Origin: Chlorops oryzae
Taxonomy: Eukaryota > Arthropoda > Insecta > Diptera > Chloropidae
Direction: 5' to 3'
Assembly (NCBI GenBank): GCA_020466095.1
Contig: CM035807.1
Span: forward strand, 98,198,481-98,262,480
DNA length: 64,000 nucleotides
The notes under the pieces were generated by a model that saw nothing but the letters and a program-made list of their open reading frames with translations, was not told where the DNA came from and did not search any database. The translations under genes and the position numbers were made by a program. Positions 24,372 through 37,764 of this stretch are shown here, piece by piece (position 1 is the stretch's first letter; every line of letters begins with the position of its first letter).

Positions 24372-27300
24372 ACCAAGACTAGGCCAATGTGAAGTAGCTG
24401 CCATTACTTTTTTAAAGGGATTCTCGTTAAAGGAGAAATAGAAAATCTTGAGAAATATTATTCCGGATATTAACTTCAAAAGCAGGAGTTGATAGAATGA
24501 ACGCACATTACTGGCGGCGCGTCCATCTGTTACTCCTTCTTATTCCAAATGAATTTCAATTGGAAATCATTTTTACTCGACTTGAAATTTTTTCCCTCAA
24601 TTATGAATCTGAAAACATTAAATCTGATTCGAGCGCAATTTATAATCATTGCCACGAATCATAAATGCATTCCCTTGCTTGCCACATCAATTTAAATCAC
24701 TTTAACTTTGAAGTGACGCCTGCGAATACGCGAAATTCTTTGGAGAGCTGTGAAGCAATATCATTTTTGATTAATAATCGCAAACAAGATGCGACGGGAT
24801 GAGACGAGACGAGACGAGACGAACGCGATGCGACGTGGCGAGTAAGACGAGCAGAAATCCGAGGCACTCATGTGGCGGAACGCACGGAGAACATCATAAA
24901 TTATAGCGCCGCGAACGTTCAGCGATTCGGTCTTTCAGTCAATTCATAGCACGACTGAAGTTTGAGGAGCCCGCAGCAGCCAATCCAAGGCTGCCAGCAC
25001 TCTGGGTTATGCAAAGACCTGAGGCACGTACCGAAGTGCGTAACTGCTGTGATGAGTGGCGCATTATTTCGACGTGCGGATGCAGGCAAGCAAGCTAGCT
25101 CATAATTATTGAATTTGCATCCTCGCGCTCGTAGGTTGGTCTTACAATTGACAAGACCACAAATTTTTGATCTCAGCTTAGAGCTGAGGTGGAATGGGAT
25201 GGGATGGGAGCGGACTAATCGCCTTGACATGTCTTACAAAATTCTCACATGTGGTTCTGGCGGCCGCGGCTAATCTCCTGAGTCATACCCTCGTACATTC
25301 ATAAAAAAAAAAAAAATGTGTTCAGTTCTCAATGACACGAATCGACGAATGAACTACAAACCACACCAAAGAACGGATCTTGGGTGGATTCGAGAGAACT
25401 CGATTGTGGTTCGTTCGTCAGCATTACCAAGAGCACCACCACCACCACCAGCAGCAGCAACCACAAAAGCAAGAAATGAGGAATCGAGAAAACGAAACGA
25501 GTTTTTAGAACGGGTTTTGAATTCTGGGTTAGAAAGACGCTTTGTGTGACAACAGCGATGAGAACGATGCCAATACCTTACTCGAAGGCCAGAAAGGAAA
25601 AAAAAAACAGTTAGCTTCCAATGCTGGTCGGAATGGCTTGATTTCATTGTTTGGAAAAAGCTGCACGCCTCAAAGGAAATATCTATGTCTGTAAGCACCA
25701 AAAGCCACAGATGCCCATGGAAACCAAAAGCTTAGACAAAAATTCTATGAAGAATATTGAAAAGAATGACTTTTGTTCGATGTGGTCATTGTACTGCACT
25801 CTCAAGTATGCGTAACCCAGTGAACTATTTCTGATAAGTGCGAAACAATCAGAATGTCAAAAGTTAAACCTCCATATATGTATGTATGTATGTGTATGTT
25901 CCCTTGAGAAGCTTCATTACTGCCGACTTAAGTCGACTTATGCTGTTCTTCTGCAATTCAACAAAGCCCCGATCTCTTCTCAATAACGACTTCTAAGGAC
26001 TCACAGATTTTTCCTACTTCAAATTCACTTATTCTTAAAAAGTATTGGAAACTTTTCGATTAAATAAAATATATCGCCCAACTCTTCAAAAGAGACACAA
26101 CTCAAAAAAAAAAATAATTTAAAAGCTATAATTTGAAATTCGACTCAATTTTCTACATTTTTGGCTATACAATTCGACAAAAACCACAAATTTTGAGTTG
26201 TGACGCTTTTGAAGAAAGTGTGAGATATCAACAAATTTAGTTTTTATACAAAAATAACTCTTAAATTTCCCATTATTTTGTTTACTGGGTAAAATTTCTG
26301 CAGCAATTTAAGCGCCCTTTCCCCTCGCCCGTGTTTCCGTAAATTGCATTGTACGGTTTTGTGGCCTCTGTCAACACATCTGGCATTCGGGTGTTCGTTG
26401 GCGGCCCTCTATGCTTGGCACGTAATAAGATAAAAATGTGCTTAAAAGCCGCCGCATTTTGCTGAATGAATTAATTTCTCACAACAGCAAGAAGAGCGAA
26501 TAAAAACGTAAAAGTAAAAATAAAAATAAAAGTAAAAAAAAAAAAATTGATATAAAAATAAAAATAGAAATAGAAATAACGCCAGCAACTTATAGGAGAG
26601 CAAACAAGCAAGCCGAGCCGCAGTCAGACAAACAAACAATGGAGCAAGCAAACAGGCAAACAATAACGCATGGGCTAACTAAGTGACTAACTGACTAACT
26701 GACTGACTGACTGACAGACATTTAGCTTAAATAAACAATGCTGAATTACTTTACTTACTCACTTAATGGCACATTTTCATTTGCACGAGACTTGAACCAA
26801 TCGTTGGGGGAGGGGGGGTGGTTCTGCTACCGAGAGTGGGACTCAGACTGAGACTGAGAATGAAAATGAGAAGGAGACTGATTCTGGGACTTATGCTGAT
26901 GTTGCTGCGTGCGTGGGCGTCAAAAGCGGCGGTGGAGGGAGGAGTTGCTGTTGCTCTGTGATTCATCGTTAACGCTTATTTGCTTTTTAATTTCTCGGCG
27001 TTCTCGTCTATTCGGTTCAACTTAAATTCATGAATGATATATGTATGTATGAAAAACGCAAAAGCTGCGATATAATTTAATAACCGTTCGAGTCGCGGCT
27101 TTGCCCCTCGCACGCCCCACAATGTACTAAGCATTTCTCTCTTTGGGTTGGGAACATGGGGGGCATGTCGAAGTCCATATCGCGCTTTTTTATGTTAATA
27201 TCCTGTAAATTGTTACGGAAATAAATGTCATAATGCATTTTAATCAATTATGCTTTAAGTCAATTCGATTCTTGATTTGTACACGACGCTGACGTTGTTG

Positions 27301-27757
27301 TTATTGTTGTTATTGCAACATGATAGTGTAGTTAAATTGTTCTGGTTCCGAGTAAATGATATTCTTAGAATTGTTCGTTCAAAGGTTTCAATGGCAATTC
27401 CAGTGAATAGAGGTGTTAATCGTTCTCGATTAATAGGAATATTTACGTTGAGCTATTTGAAACACAATTTGTAATTGGAGGCGATGAATAAACCGTCGTC
27501 TTCTTGATATCCCCTTGTGTGAATTATATGCTTTCATGTGCATGGTATTGAACTGTGATTTCGTCTGTCATTATTGGTTAGTTATGGGTATGGCATTATC
27601 AAGTACAACAAAAATGCCCTTGAGGGCAGAAACTATGCTCCCATCATGTTTACTCAATTCTTGGTATGTCAAAGTAGCTTGTCGTTGCAACTAGGGATCA
27701 CCTGAAGCACAGAGTCCTTCATAGGATACATATAAATATCCTTTTTGAATGATAGGT
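24372..27757. other. Non-coding stretch with one small inverted-repeat element
   Basis: GAGAC pentamers (24801-24821), ATGT (25875-25892), AAAATAAAAG-type repeats (26505-26580) and CTGA repeats (26680-26720). The inverted-repeat element is at 26083-26215. No coding exon seen. Confidence 0.4.
26083..26215. mobile_element. 133-bp inverted-repeat element (MITE candidate)
   Basis: The left arm TCTTCAAAAG then CACAACTCAAAA (26083-26107) is complementary to 26191-26215 with two mismatches in 25. The interior is A+T-rich. No clear target duplication was found, so the borders are approximate. Confidence 0.6.
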
Positions 27758-28085
27758 ACCCTGCAGTAATTCCAACTACTCTCCAACTACTCCCCAACTA
27801 GTCACAAAAATACCAGGACTACTCCCTCTTAATTTGCCAACCAATGCTTTGAACTGTCTTTTTTAACGTTGAGCTGTCATTGGAAAATAACTAGTCACAG
27901 TTTTTGCTCATATGAACTAGACCTGGAGTATATACAGTTGAGTCAATTTTTGGTCAATTTGTTTTTTTGCACATTTTATGAAAAAAAAAAAAATTATTTT
28001 CTCTTTGTTTTGTATTTTTTTTTCTCTTTTGTTTTTTTTTTAAATCTTTTATTTTTCACTACTTTTTTTAATTTTCTCGCCTTGA

Positions 28086-28125
28086 CCGAGCCTCGAACCG
28101 CTGATCTCTGGGTTGGTAAGTCAGC
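28086..28125 (-). repeat. tRNA-like module, box B half (minus strand), interrupted by insertion
   Basis: On the minus strand: TTACCAACCCAGAGATCAGC, then GGTTCGAGGCTCGGTC and AAGGCGAG. The same text occurs at 60459-60500 on the plus strand. The matching box A piece, TTTAGCGTAATGGTTAAGAC on the minus strand, lies beyond the MITE at 28598-28617. Joining the two halves across one copy of the 8-bp duplication gives a typical box A to box B spacing. Confidence 0.65.
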
Positions 28126-28133
28126 GTCTTAAC

Positions 28134-28596
28134 TAGTGATGCCACGAATAGTGGATTTGGCCGAATACCGAATACCGAATATTCGGTCAACCTCTCGGCC
28201 GAATAACGAATATTCGGCAACCGAATATTCGGCACGTAGTAAAGACAGCTTGGGCCTACTCGCGACTAGCTGGAGTCAAGGCAAAAGCTGCCGCTGAAAT
28301 ATTTGCCCACTGTTTATAATGTTTTCGAAGAAAATTTAGAAGAAGCTAGCGTACATTTAATATTTCTAAAGAATAAAATGCAAATCTGCTGTATTTTTAG
28401 TTCTCGTTAAATAAATTTTTTTACGTTATTGTGAGAAAAATTTAATTTGTAGTGACTGCTGATTTTTTTAATAAGTTTTTTCTACTATTCGGTATTCGGC
28501 CGAATGTTTTAACTATTCGGCCGAATACCGAATACTGAAAAATGACGCCGAATAGGCCGAATACCGAATAGTGGCCGAATATTCGTGGCATCACTA
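28134..28596. mobile_element. hAT-type MITE, 463 bp, perfect TIRs and 8-bp target duplication
   Basis: TAGTGATGCCACGAATA (28134-28150) is the exact complement of 28580-28596. GTCTTAAC flanks it on both sides (28126-28133 and 28597-28604). The 8-bp duplication and TAGTGATGCC-type ends fit the hAT superfamily. Many copies of CCGAATA/TATTCGG and ATTCGGCCGAAT crowd both subterminal regions, as expected for transposase binding sites. There is no transposase gene. It landed inside a tRNA-like module of the surrounding element. Confidence 0.92.
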
Positions 28597-28867
28597 GTCT
28601 TAACCATTACGCTAAACAAGCAAATTTAATGTATTGATCAAAACGCTCATTTAAGTTTTTGGTTGCTGAAGTTTTTGTGGAACGCACGAGTAGAATTTTT
28701 ACTACAAAAATTTTTTAACTGAAAAATACACATTAAAAAAAAAATATAGAAAAAAAAATACTTAAAAATTTAGCGAAACATTTTTTTATTTCAAAATTAA
28801 CTATTAAATAAAATAAATTAAAATATAAACATAAAAAAAAACTTGGTAATAAAAAAAAATTATTCTC

Positions 28868-28945
28868 ACCCGAGCCAGGGATCGAACCCCAACCCATGAG
28901 GTCGCTGAGCGATAGTCTTAACCGTCCAGCTAACTACCTTTCGGT
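28868..28945 (-). repeat. tRNA-like module with good box A and box B (minus strand)
   Basis: Read on the minus strand: TAGTTAGCTGGACGGTTAAG as box A region and GGGTTGGGGTTCGATCCCTG as box B region, about 40 bases apart, as in tRNA-derived SINEs. The acceptor stem is not convincing, so I call a tRNA-like module rather than a tRNA gene. Confidence 0.5.
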
Positions 28946-29144
28946 GGGACAACGATCAGAATGCGAACTTAAAGCAGACAATAACAATTTCTTTTCTACT
29001 TCGCAATCGAAGCACAAAGCGAAGGGAAATCCTGAAACTCACCTCCCGTAGATCTCCGTAGATACATAAAATACTTTACATTTGATAGTCATATTTCGAT
29101 AACCTCAGAGTACTCCTTTTGGAACTGACTCTCTTACTGCAGGT

Positions 29145-32100
29145 ATAACAATAATAAACAGGTGTGCGTGAATCTGCCGAAAGGCCAAATAGGTCTATTG
29201 TGCCATTAGGTATACAAAATAAAGGCAAGTTTTGTTAACGTTTCTCTGAACTCATCGGTTTTGTGGCAGTCAGACTGGCATAAAACCCTTCAAATTGTCG
29301 ACTTTAATTCTTTGATGCCAACTGGAACAATGCGTCCCTAAAAAGTATTCCCAAGTTTGTCATAAAACTAATTACGATCATGTATCGAGGGAGAAATACT
29401 TGTAGATTCAGAACAAAAATCGCCCACGAGACTTGGTCAGGGATAATCTATTTCATGCCCCAAACTTTAAGAACGATTTCAGTTACTTTTTGCATAATTT
29501 TACGAAAAAGTTTGTATACATATATGAAATTAAACCCACCTCATCCGCGATCGTGTCATGCTCAGGTTTAGTCGCAGTCTTAAGTTCAATGATCTGAAGT
29601 CCAAAGCGATTTTATCGCCGGATGTACCGTCCGTCTATTCTTTACGTATGTATGTAGGTGAATTGGTCTAAATTTTTTCAACATTTTCAACGTTTTTATT
29701 TTCCGATTTCTTTTCTTTAATTATCTCAAAAATGCTTTAATGACTTGATTTTAACAAATATTTTTCTCTCTATTTTTTGCAGGTATGTAACTGGTTCTTT
29801 ATTACGGCTTAGACGCGAAAAAGGCTTTTAATGTGGTATGATTTTGGATTGTGATCTGTTTGGTTTTTTGTTTGTTTGTAACACAAGATTGCCACACCCG
29901 AAAGACCCGACCATTCACTTCAATTGACGCAAATTTCATTTGAAATGAGGCTCGGTCCCAAGACTTTAAACGCATTTGCTTTTATTATTATAATAATTTT
30001 TTTTATTCAATTTTTTCTCCTTTTTTTTTGTGTGTGTGTCCAGCACACTGGGTTGGGCGAAAAGAATTTTTTGGCATCGACCAATGCGAAAAAATATTTT
30101 CAAACACAAATCATGCGGCCTTAAGGCCTTAAGCGTTCAATGCGTCATTTTTTTTTTTTTTTTGAGCAAAAGAAAAATAATATACACATTTATATAGATA
30201 AATAAAATGAAATATAAAATGCATTAAAAGCACTCAGTCGAATGCAAGCGGCGCGCATGCGTTCGTGCGTGCGTGCGTGCGTGCCTGCATGCGTGTATGA
30301 ACGCTGCATGTGCCGACACGAAACGCGGCCAGCAGTGCGATTCAAGTGTCGTTTTCAAATGCAGCCGTGCACTTAGAAAAAGAAACCGTTACTCTTTTTT
30401 TTGCGTACCCGAGGAGAGGAAAATGGAAAATAGAAAAACCTGCAACGTCCACAAAGTATTTAGAGCAGCAACGAGCCAAGAAAAACTACATCGTACATAC
30501 ATACATCGCACATAATTAAGTAGGAAAAAAATATAGAAAAAAATAATAAAAATAAATCAAAATAAATTCGATTTGGTCTCTTAAGCATTTACAACATGAT
30601 GCGAAGCTACGATAACGTTTAGCAACATGTCATCGTTTCTCGAATTTCACACCCTAAAAGCGCTCGCAATTGAAAGCAATCGAAGACATAAATCACGGAA
30701 CACTTAAATAATGTTGCTGTGAGACGATTAATAACTTCTACATGATTTCATTTTTATTAACATTGAGAATTAACTCAAATCAATTAAAAATTGGTTTTCA
30801 AGTGCTTTTCCAATAATCGACTTAAAATAAAAATTATTTCTTTCGATAGCGAATTCATTTTGACATTTCCATTTTTCATTGCCTAGCTAAATTAATTGCA
30901 TGGAATTGCCCATCTGCCCTGCCCCTTTTCTACACACATACCCGCCTTCGTTCATGCCTTCGAACTCGAAGCTGGAAGAGTCTCCTAACGAGTTTCAATT
31001 ATTTTCACACCATTTACTGTAAACCCAATCAATTTGAAACGCCACCACCAACACGCCGCGCCGCTCCGCAGACTCATTTGGCCTTTTAGCTCGCAATTAG
31101 CTGTTAATAAATAAATTATCAGATCCGATTGCCAAGATGCCTCGAAAATGTCGATAGCTTCGTCGTGTGTACATATGTATGTATGTATGTAGGTATGTAT
31201 ATGGCGACCAATTTATGTAACTGTCGTTGACGAAGTTGTAAAATTTTAAAAATCAGAAATCGCTAAAGGTTAATCACATGTAATATTTGAATCGCACGAA
31301 CGCATGCAGCGCCGCCGCATCGCAGAGCCATCGAATGTTACGACGAAAACAAAAGGTTAACTTAATTTGTTCAAAAAAGATTTTATAGCTTCGACGGCAG
31401 CAGAGGTGGCAAAAAGTCACTAATTTCTGGTATATTTCAACAAAAATTAATACAATTTAGAAAGAAAAAAAAAACCCAAAAAAAAAATGTTTCCAGACAT
31501 AAAACCTTATTTCCTTGATCGGGGGGAGGCACTAAAATCCTTCTCCGAGCGATTTTGTCTTGAGAGACTTCACATAAAATTAAGAAATTCATTAAGAAAA
31601 TGTTGAAAGTCACGGTATGTCAACATTTCGTTTTATTTTCGCGAGTTTTTTTTATTTATGAGCGTTTAACATTCGAACGAGTGCTTCGCGTTCGAAAGTA
31701 CAAAACAACTCGACGTGTCTAGTTGCTCTCGTAGTCGTAGGCATTACGTCTGTCTCCATGTCTCGCTGTCGCTCTGTCTCTGCCTCTGTGCCATGTCATT
31801 TCATGCGATAACATGGAGTGCGCCGCGGAGACACGAAGCAACCGTCTTCGGTATTGTGTTCGCGAATCCATTAGAAATTGAATGACTTGTCTGGGATGTT
31901 TCTGGCAACATGTTTGGAGTTTCCCACGCGCGTTAGCGTTAACTCAATTTTTGCGATCATAATCTCGATTTCATCGGGAAACATCTTGAAAAGTACGGCG
32001 GCAATGATGGCCGGCCACCTCGCTAAGGCGGCAACAACACACTCGCAACATAAATCAACAAATGAACAACAACAACAACATAAAAAGAATAAGAAGAATA

Positions 32101-34723
32101 AGAGTAGAACAAATGAATCAATAAACAAAGAATCTCGAATCTCTTGCGCTTGAGCAGAGAAGCAGGGCTTTGTTGTTGTACGAGCATGCCGGACATGAAC
32201 TGATTTGCGAACACTGATAGTTACAAATAATGATGTTGCAGAGAAACAAACATACATACCTACATACATATGTTTGAAATGTACATAGAACTGCCAAAAT
32301 GAAATGTCGTTCGACAGAGTGTCAATGACTTTTGCGATTGCATCGCTGCAGCGCCTCGAAACGAAACGAAACAAATCGTCTTAATGAATAAACAGCACGG
32401 CATGGTGCGTCGTTGCAAAGGTCCACAACGAGAAGACACAATATAGTCAAAATACAAAATACAAAATACAAAATACAATAACGATGTCAAGAAAACAAAT
32501 TGAAATCTGTTTATCTTCGGACAGTGGCTGTCACTCATTCATTCGTTCATTCATTCGGACACACATTCCAACGTTGTTCGTTCATTCAGCTAAACGCTTA
32601 ATCCCGTTCTCGGTATCATCCCGTTCCATGGAACACTCACTCCGCTCGCTCCAATCCGATCTGATCCGTCTCATCAACCGCACACTTAGGATCGCTTAAA
32701 TGTTTTTATCAAACAAATTGACACAAGAATAACAAAAACAAGAACGGACGAACGAACGAACGAGCGAGCGAGCGAGCGAACGCAACCATCCGACCATCCG
32801 ACCAACGGGGGCGTATTTTTCCTGCACAACTGTCAGGCGAAAAATAAGACGTTAAAAGCGCAGTGACAAGACAAGCAACGATGGCGAAGCAAGTGCAGTG
32901 CGTGGATTTGTGAATTTCTCACTTCCTTTCTGGAAACATACAATGGTGCAATTGAAGGAAATCTCAACACATTTTATGCTTCATTTGTTCGTTCGTTCGT
33001 TCTCATCACATAAAGAGTCTTTCTTCACATGGAACACTTTATTAAATTTGATTGTTTGTTGTTCTCGTACAAGTTTTCTTTCAACGAATCGAAATAATCT
33101 TTAATCAAATTTACGATCCTTCATATGTAATTCAAATAATGTCACAAGGGACAATCTGCCATATCATAATCGAATGAATTTAATATGATAAACGTTTTTG
33201 AGCATATACCATACCTACATATGTATTTAATTTGAAATGAATCAACTTTAATTGAAGCATAATCGAATTAAAATTTGTTAGAGAACAACGCAATATCGTT
33301 TAATCCTAGCAACTTTTGCTTTTTATTGCAATTCGAACAAGACAACACCAAGTCGCAGCATGCTGCAGTGTTATACAAACACATCATCAAAGCTGCGAAT
33401 ATTCATATCCCTGTAATGCTCTGAAACATATCCCTAACATGTTATGAAACATAGGGCGAAAGTTTGTAGCTAAATTTTAAATTCAAATAGATCGATTTTC
33501 TCTGAAGTGCGATAGTTTTTTCAATTAGAAATTGGAAATGAAAAGTCCTTTTGAGATATTTTGATCTCATTCTCAGCTGAAACTATGAAAATCAAACAAC
33601 AATCTTCTATGATGTACTTCACTAATCTGCATAACGTGCTGTCCTTACGTACGAATGTTTATTTCATTCATCAAATTTTGGTTTTGAAATTAAGTTTTCT
33701 TTCATCTCTTGAACCAAATGGACGTGCCTCGCCTTAAGTCCATCGACTTATCTTCTATACCAAGGCGCAAAATCGTGTTTCTTTTTGCCCACTGGACGAA
33801 ACTGAATTCACTTCCACCCGATTATATGAAATTTCCTCTGAAATATTTATTGCTCAGCAATAGAGAAACTTCATTAAATTTAAATGAAATTCGATCACCT
33901 TTTTCCTTTACTCATAACTTTTTGCAAAAATCCATTTCAAATGGCATAACTTCGATGGAAATACGAAGCACCAAAGCTCGTAAAATTAAAAAAACTTTTG
34001 CCAATTCAAAACGCACAAACAAAAAATCCAAATTAAAAACCAAAACCCCTTTTGTCGTTGGCCTTGGCCAATGCAGCAGAGCGAGAGAGAAATCCATTAA
34101 AAAAAAAAAAACAAAGAGAAAAATAAAAAAATTAAAATGAAAAAAAAAAACGTCGCACAAGAGAAGTTTCCATCGACGACCAAGGACAGGGCGACAATAA
34201 AAACTGTGATGCGAAAAGTTCTTTCGATTGGCAGTGCCCAAAAACGTCTCACCACCCGCAAGAGAATTGTCAATTCGGATAATCGCATAAAATTAATTAC
34301 TAATTCCACTCAATGCGGTCAATATCATCACTTCGTCCAATCATTCGTCCAGTTCACAATTGAATTGATGCCGTCTGGTTCCGATTTCCTAACATTCCTT
34401 TGCCCTTCGCTTGGCGCTGTGCGCTTTTCGACTGCAAAGTTCGGACACATGTTCACACGCGTCATGCTGAATCATGATTTTTGCGAATAATATCACGTTT
34501 TGGTGATTACAGCTCATGGAAATAACACGACGAGGAATGAATTGTGCTGGAAAGAAAAAATAATGTTCAATTTCAAATGAAGCAGATGGAAGTACTTGAA
34601 ACATTGTGGTAATCCGTGTAGGTATCGAGACTAGAAACACTAGATACATGGATTTGGACACGTGTTCCTTCAATTGGAAAATGTTTTCATAGTATGTATA
34701 AATATTGAATGTTTTATGAACTG
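29145..34723. other. Non-coding stretch with simple repeats
   Basis: Poly-T (30149-30164), GTGC (30263-30296), ATGT (31170-31200), AAATAC (32452-32479) and a CGAACGAGCGAG array (32746-32782). No splice-supported exon or RNA gene recognised. Lys-rich frames near 33709-34240 cross A-rich DNA and resemble nothing known. Confidence 0.4.
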
Positions 34724-35148
34724 GCCCTCTCTCTCCCTGTCCTCTCTCTCCCTGTCCCTCTCTCTCCTCCCTCTCTCCCTCCCTGTCCCTCTCTCTCCCT
34801 CTCCCTCTCTCCCTCTCCTCTCCCTCTCCTCTCCTCTCCCTCCTCCTCTCTCTCCTCTCTCCTCTCTCTCCCTCTCTCCCTCTCTCTCTCTCTCTCTCCC
34901 TCTCTCCCCTCTCTCTCTCCTCTCCTCCTCTCTCTCCCTCTCTCTTTCCTCTCTTCTCTCTCTCTCTCTCTCTTCTCCCTCTCTCTCTCTCTCTCTCTTC
35001 CAGTCTCCTTCTCTTTCTTCTCCTCTCTTTTCTCTCTCTCTCTTCTCTCTCTTCTCTCTCTCTCTCTCTATCTCTCTTTCTCCTCTTCTCTCTCTCATTC
35101 CATCATCCTCTCTCTTTATCTCTTTCTCTCTATATCTCTCTCTTTCTT

Positions 35149-35180
<32 letters not shown>

Positions 35181-35227
35181 CTCTCTTTCTCTCTCTCTCT
35201 CTTCTCTCTTTCTCTCTTTCTCTCTTT
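34724..35227. repeat. CT-rich polypyrimidine tract, about 500 bp
   Basis: Nearly pure C and T on the + strand (CTCTCTCC and CTCTTTCT variants). C-rich at its left half and T-rich towards the right. Open frames on both strands here reflect composition. Confidence 0.95.
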
Positions 35228-36743
35228 GGACTGATTATGGAACTTTCATTGAAATCGACTATCCTCATAATGCACTGGCGTTACAAATTTTGTGTCAATG
35301 ACTGTGGACATAACCCTTAATTGAGTCGCATACGCCCATTGGGCCTTGTGGCAACGTTCGCTGTTCTTCGTGCAATTTCGATACGCCCGGTTTGATTGCC
35401 CTTTTTTTCAATCATTTTTTTTTTTTTGCAACAAATTTAATTTTTGATATTTTTGTATTTCGCCATTTTAATTGAATTTCGTTTTGTTTTACTCCGTTTT
35501 TGCCGTTTCGACTCTTTTTTAATCGATTCAATCGTGTAACACGAAAGCACTCGATGGATAATATTCAGGTTTGAGATCTGCTCGTCATACTGATTTGTTG
35601 AAATTGCAAAATCGAAAGCTTTGCGAATTAAAATATTAATAAGAATACTTCAAAAAATGCAGACGAAAAAGTTCAAATGGTGATCGTATTTGTTTTTTGA
35701 GTTGTGGCTCGTCTGTAAAGTTTCTTTTATCCTCCAGAGAGACTACTGCATTCTTAAAATATTTACTCGAAAGGCATTTAACCAATCCGGGAGGTCCCTA
35801 ATTTATTGTAGCTGACTGAAATTATAATAATGTCGTTAGATACCGCCAACATGCGGATTATTTAGAATTTGCCAGATTTGTTTCCCAAAATATTTATTTC
35901 CTTCACATTCCGCGTAAGAGGATTGGATAGAGACTGCCGAAAGTATTTTATCGCCAATTTTATGAGCCATAAATTATCAAACAAACAAAAAAATATACAT
36001 ATATATATATATCTTGGGTGTTTCTTTATCTCTCGTTAGCCGTGGGGAGAGACAACTTTAACCCCTCTTAATGTTATTTATGTTAGTTCAGCCCCAGAAG
36101 TTCGGATCAATCGCCTGAATCATTCCCACTCCCCTCAAACCAAGTACATTGAGTTGATAATAGAGACTCGCTCTCATCGCATATCTGTTAATATGTGTTC
36201 GTGTGGTGCGCTTGTGCTTCGCACGAACATGCTGTAAATCAAATTCACCGTTAGAAAGCAACAGCATCGGCAACAAATTCAAACACGAAAAATCGGCAAC
36301 AAAAACAAAAACGATATAAACAAAGACAAAAATCGTCGGCATTTCCGACTACAAAAGGCGGCGATGCTTGTTTTTTTTCGATTTCTACCTGTCATGGCAG
36401 CATCTCGTCTCATGGTCCTTCCGCCTGCATGCTCCAAATACAGCAAATGCCAAACATTTGGGTCGAACGCGTGGTGTGCCAGGGTCTTTCGATTCGCAAT
36501 GGTGCGAAGCGAATTGTAATAAGTATGTAGAATTCGCAATTCCGAGAAATTGATCGACCAATCAAGAGTATCACTGACAGATTGACGCCGATTGCTTCTT
36601 CAATAATGAAATGTTTTCACTTGATGGGCTACGGGTCTAACCTTTCCATATTACCTACATACGAATTACTCAAACCGCCGATCGAGGCCGATTGCTCCAT
36701 TAGCCACAATTCGGACGCCCACTGCCATTCCTAATGGATACAT
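35228..36743. other. A+T-rich non-coding DNA
   Basis: A short AT run at 35996-36013. Nothing else recognised. Confidence 0.4.
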
Positions 36744-37011
36744 TATGAACCTCATTCATAATGGCTCGCATCTAATATACAATTCATTTCCGAGTCTCAA
36801 GTGAAGACGTCAATTCATCAAGCGAATAGCACACGAAATAGAAACATGAATTCGCAAATTAAATCGCAAAAATCGCAAATGCGTGCTCCGCGCCTCTGCG
36901 TGCATTGGACTTCGCTATCATTCATCATTTTCGCACGTTTCATTTGCCAACGGCGTTGATTACTTTTGTATTAAGAAAATACGTCCGACAACGTTCCTTC
37001 GAATCGAATCG
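36744..37011. repeat. Local duplication, first copy
   Basis: Starts TATGAAC and CATTCATAATGGC, contains TCTCAAGTGAAGA and AATTCATCAA, and ends AATACGTCCGACAACGTTCC plus TTCGAATCGAATCG. It matches 37031-37251 in the same order with insertions and deletions. Confidence 0.75.
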
Positions 37012-37030
37012 CACGCATTCTATGGGTAAA

Positions 37031-37251
37031 TATGAACTATTCATAATGGCTATTAATAACAATTGCATTTCGCATCTCAAGTGAAGAGAATTCATCAACA
37101 ATAGCACCGAAATTAAACAGAATGCAAATTAAAAATTAAATGCTTCACCCCTCTATCAATTAGGACTCCTATCATCACATTTGCTTTATTGCAACGGCTT
37201 ATTACTTTAAATGAAAAATACGTCCGACAACGTTCCTTCGAATCGAATCGA
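37031..37251. repeat. Local duplication, second copy
   Basis: Same ordered blocks as 36744-37011: TATGAAC, ATTCATAATGGC, TCTCAAGTGAAGA, AATTCATCAA, ATTACTTT and a final shared block of about 35 identical bases ending TTCGAATCGAATCG. It is about 50 bp shorter in the middle. An expanded GAATC array follows at 37240-37262. Confidence 0.75.
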
Positions 37252-37691
37252 ATCGAATCGAATTGAGTCGGGTAAAATCGAATGAATTGGCATGAAAACA
37301 GATTTCGCATTAATTGCAAAACATAAAACAGAAGTTCAGGATGCAAAAAAAATTAAGCTATACCTCAAAAATCAAATTAAGGTACAACCTATCAAATGCT
37401 TAACGTCTTTCTAAATGTTCGTCGAGGATCGATGGATGATTGTGAGTAGGTATGGTTGGTACCTACAAATGTCAAAAATTGGCTAGTTATATTGTTGAAA
37501 ACATTTCACGAAGCATGGCAACATGTCGCATAAACATTTCCCAATCATGTTGGTCTCTTTGTTTCCATTCCAAGAAATTTAATGTTTATAAGAATCATTC
37601 TTAGTTTCCTTTAATCCTAAGCACATCTACATACATACTATCACATTGTCATTTCGAATTTAAAATCTCCTTTCCCCTCATCTATCTACTG

Positions 37692-37727
37692 CCTTCTCTC
37701 TCTCATTATCTCTTCTCTTCCTCTCCT

Positions 37728-37764
<37 letters not shown>

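Larger units (their letters stand above)
27758..29144 (-). mobile_element. TIR element with two tRNA-like modules, copy 1 (split by a hAT MITE)
   Basis: The left end reads ACCCTGCAGTAATTCC; the complement of the right end reads ACCTGCAGTAAGAGAG, an inverted repeat with one base missing. Reading on the minus strand there are two tRNA-like modules: box B GGTTCGATCCC in 28868-28945, and GGTTCGAGGCTCGG at 28086-28099 with its box A on the far side of the MITE. TGTCATTGGAAAATAAC lies 27876-27892, about 120 bp inside the end; the same 17-mer, complemented, lies at a similar distance inside the end of 60013-60839. Without the MITE and its duplication the element is about 915 bp. Coding potential is absent. 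Confidence 0.65.

Noticed and set aside
33709..34140. 143-codon Lys-rich frame
   Set aside because: The C-terminal half is A-rich low-complexity DNA and nothing resembles a known protein.
34662..35320. Long frames on both strands (Leu/Ser-rich and Arg/Glu-rich)
   Set aside because: Both are shadows of the CT tract.
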